The translations under genes were made by a program, and so were the position numbers. Positions 5,181-7,041 of a stretch of DNA of 7,041 nucleotides are shown piece after piece. Positions within the stretch are counted from its first letter, which is position 1. Each line of letters opens with the position of its first letter. This DNA comes from Planctomycetaceae bacterium (GTDB taxonomy: Bacteria; Planctomycetota; Planctomycetia; Planctomycetales; Planctomycetaceae): NCBI GenBank assembly GCA_027080405.1, contig JALWSL010000243.1:1-7041 (forward strand), read 5' to 3'. The notes below the pieces were generated by a model, which was given only the letters and a program-made list of their open reading frames with translations, searched no databases and was not told the origin of the DNA.

Positions 5181-7041
5181 GTGGTTTCGCTGAATCGCTT
5201 GAAAACGTGGAAGCCGTTGAATCTACTGCTGGCGATGTTGTTGCTTTTTACTTCCGGCTGCAAAACGGGCCTGAACACCTGGTGGTATCTTGGGGAAGAA
5301 AAACCGCACCAGGAACAGTATCGGGAAAATATGCAGGAAATTGATCATCCCGATGTTGCTCAGCCCTCTCCGGAGGGGATCGAAACAACGGCTCCTCCCA
5401 GAACACTGGCAGATCGGGAACGGGACGAAATTTGGGACTTGGGAATTGAAGAGGCAATCCATCTGGCACTGGCGAACAGCGAGATCATTCGCACCTCCGG
5501 ACAGTTTTTAAGCCCGCAAAACAATCTGCTGGCCAATCCGCTGAATGTCGCTTCCGTTTACGATCCGGCCATCCGGGATTCCGGGGTTTTATTCGGTGGT
5601 GTCGGAACAGAAGCAGCACTGGCTGCCTTCGATACCACGTGGGCCACGTCGATGTTCTGGGGACGAAATGAAATCAATCAGAACAGCAACGCGGTACCGA
5701 CATTGCTGCAGGATACCGTGAATTTCAATACCTCCCTGAAAAAACAGTTTGGCTACGGTGCACAGTTTACAGTCAGCCATCAGGTCAATTCGCTGGGAAC
5801 CAATGTCACGACAAACCCCTTTCCCTCTGTCTTTACCGGAAATCTCCAGGCAGAATACCGCCAACAATTGCTCGCGGGGTCAGGCCCGGATTTCGTGCGC
5901 GTTGCAGGCCCGCTCAATGCCAACTTTGCCAGTATTGCGGGGGTGAGCAACGGTGTTCTGATCGCACGAATCAACGCAGATATTTCAATTACCAATTTTG
6001 AAGCGAATGTCCGCAATCTGGTCAAGGGGGTCGAAGACACATATTGGGATCTCTACCTGGCATACCGAAATTTCGATACCGCGGTAACTGCCCGCAACAC
6101 GGCTCTTGACACCTGGCGGGTCGCAGATGCCAAAAGGCGTCTCGGAGGAGTGCGTGGTTTCAGCAATTCGGAAGAGGCACAAGCCAGAGACCGTTATTTC
6201 GAAACAAGAGCCCAGGCCGAAACAGCTTTGGGGAATCTGTATGCCACCGAGCAGCGTTTACGGAATCTGATGGGGCTACCGATCAACGACAACAGGATTA
6301 TTCGCCCATCGATGAACCCCATTACCGCCAAAATACAGGTGGATTGGTATCACTGTCTGGCCGAAGCACTGACAGAACGGGTTGAACTGCGTCGTCAGAA
6401 ATGGAATATCAAATCGCTGGAACTGCAACTTGGAGCGGCGAAAAACTTCGCGCGACCCCGCTTCGATCTGGTTGCCCGAGCCAGAGCAAATGGCTTTGGG
6501 GACACGCTGGCCAGCAGGAGTGATCGGGATATATTTGGGGGAGATCGAAATTCCTTCTATGAAAAACTCGCACAGGGAGATCAAACCGGCTGGGATTTCG
6601 GTTTCGAATACACCGTTCCGTTCGGCTTGCGTCTGGCGAAATCACAGGTGAGCAATCTTGAACTCCGTTTGACGAAAGCACGCAAGGTTCTTGCTGCCCA
6701 GGAGTTGGAAATCGGGCATGAATTGGCTGTCGCATTTCAGGATATCGAACGAACGTACGCAACAGCAGTTTCCAACTACAGTCGGAGAGCGGCGGCTCTC
6801 GAACGGGTAAAAATGATTGGACAGGAACTCCAGGTAGGCTCCGGTGCAAACACCCTCGACCGTTATTTGCGTGCACAGGAGTCGCTCGCGGCAGCTGAGA
6901 ATGCCTATCATCAAAGTCTTGTCGATTACAACAAGGCACTGGTCAATTTGTACTATCGCCGGGGAACCTTGTTGCAACAGGATAGCATTCACTTACTGGA
7001 AGGGAAATGGCATCCGGAAGCATATCAGCAGGCCTTTGCCC
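5181..7041 (+). CDS. TolC-family outer membrane efflux lipoprotein, 3'-truncated
   Basis: The frame is open from GTG 5181 to the right edge, giving 620 residues without a stop. Residues 1-27 are a lipoprotein signal: basic start, LLLAMLLLF core, near-consensus lipobox TSGC with Cys27. Residues about 28-85 are a polar, Pro/Glu-rich linker. The outer-membrane efflux fold begins at [15 protein letters not shown] (87-101). Other family landmarks are [18 protein letters not shown] (227-244), the helical segment with [14 protein letters not shown] (285-298), [17 protein letters not shown] (360-376), the second repeat entry [15 protein letters not shown] (392-406), [19 protein letters not shown] (471-489) and the closing helices 493-600 with [18 protein letters not shown]. 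The protein should trimerise into the outer-membrane and periplasmic duct of a tripartite exporter. The substrate and pump are not visible. It is divergent from the ECF sigma gene and has a matching ECF-like promoter, suggesting it belongs to that regulon. Little of the family fold is missing at the end. Confidence 0.9.
   Translation, partial: MVSLNRLKTWKPLNLLLAMLLLFTSGCKTGLNTWWYLGEEKPHQEQYRENMQEIDHPDVAQPSPEGIETTAPPRTLADRERDEIWDLGIEEAIHLALANSEIIRTSGQFLSPQNNLLANPLNVASVYDPAIRDSGVLFGGVGTEAALAAFDTTWATSMFWGRNEINQNSNAVPTLLQDTVNFNTSLKKQFGYGAQFTVSHQVNSLGTNVTTNPFPSVFTGNLQAEYRQQLLAGSGPDFVRVAGPLNANFASIAGVSNGVLIARINADISITNFEANVRNLVKGVEDTYWDLYLAYRNFDTAVTARNTALDTWRVADAKRRLGGVRGFSNSEEAQARDRYFETRAQAETALGNLYATEQRLRNLMGLPINDNRIIRPSMNPITAKIQVDWYHCLAEALTERVELRRQKWNIKSLELQLGAAKNFARPRFDLVARARANGFGDTLASRSDRDIFGGDRNSFYEKLAQGDQTGWDFGFEYTVPFGLRLAKSQVSNLELRLTKARKVLAAQELEIGHELAVAFQDIERTYATAVSNYSRRAAALERVKMIGQELQVGSGANTLDRYLRAQESLAAAENAYHQSLVDYNKALVNLYYRRGTLLQQDSIHLLEGKWHPEAYQQAFA

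Noticed and set aside
4931..5278. 115-codon minus-strand frame overlapping the TolC start
   Set aside because: It is antisense to the TolC signal peptide region, lacks motifs, and conflicts with the stronger TolC gene.

Overview
The window looks like chromosomal DNA from a member of the Planctomycetota, or of the wider PVC group. This is an inference with no marker gene behind it. It rests on three things: an ECF sigma factor of the type usually called the Rhodopirellula/Verrucomicrobium family; a small downstream protein resembling the N-terminal domain of the FecR-like partners of those sigma factors; and a lipoprotein TolC homologue with planctomycete-like motifs. Base composition is close to half G+C. 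Shine-Dalgarno (SD) sites are clear at some genes and absent at others.

Layout, left to right. Positions 1-981 (+) hold the C-terminal part of an HlyD-type membrane fusion protein, cut by the window edge. Positions 1160-2356 (+) encode an M20 zinc peptidase/deacylase of the ArgE/DapE type with all metal ligands present. A gap with a hairpin and a 17-bp tandem repeat follows. Positions 2562-3614 (+) encode a transaldolase. Two minus-strand genes converge on it: an ECF sigma factor (4262-4792) and, 271 bp downstream of that, a 98-aa acidic protein (3694-3990) that looks like a stripped-down anti-sigma partner. From 5181 to the right edge (+) runs a TolC-family outer-membrane efflux lipoprotein, cut at its C-terminus. 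It is divergent from the sigma gene across a 388-bp regulatory region.

The most interesting part is positions 3694-7041. The sigma gene and the TolC gene each carry, on the correct strand and close to the start codon, a GAAC-N18-CGTAG element. That is the architecture of ECF-dependent promoters. This suggests that the sigma factor activates itself and the divergent efflux gene, with the 98-aa protein as a possible soluble regulator that lacks the usual membrane, FecR and LamG parts. The TolC leader also has a 33-bp imperfect dyad and an inverted repeat overlapping the -35 element. All regulatory claims come from reading the sequence and are untested.

The M20 enzyme and transaldolase are ordinary metabolic genes with no evident link to the module. 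The HlyD fragment could be a partner of the TolC protein, but the two are over 4 kb apart and no inner-membrane pump is visible in the window.
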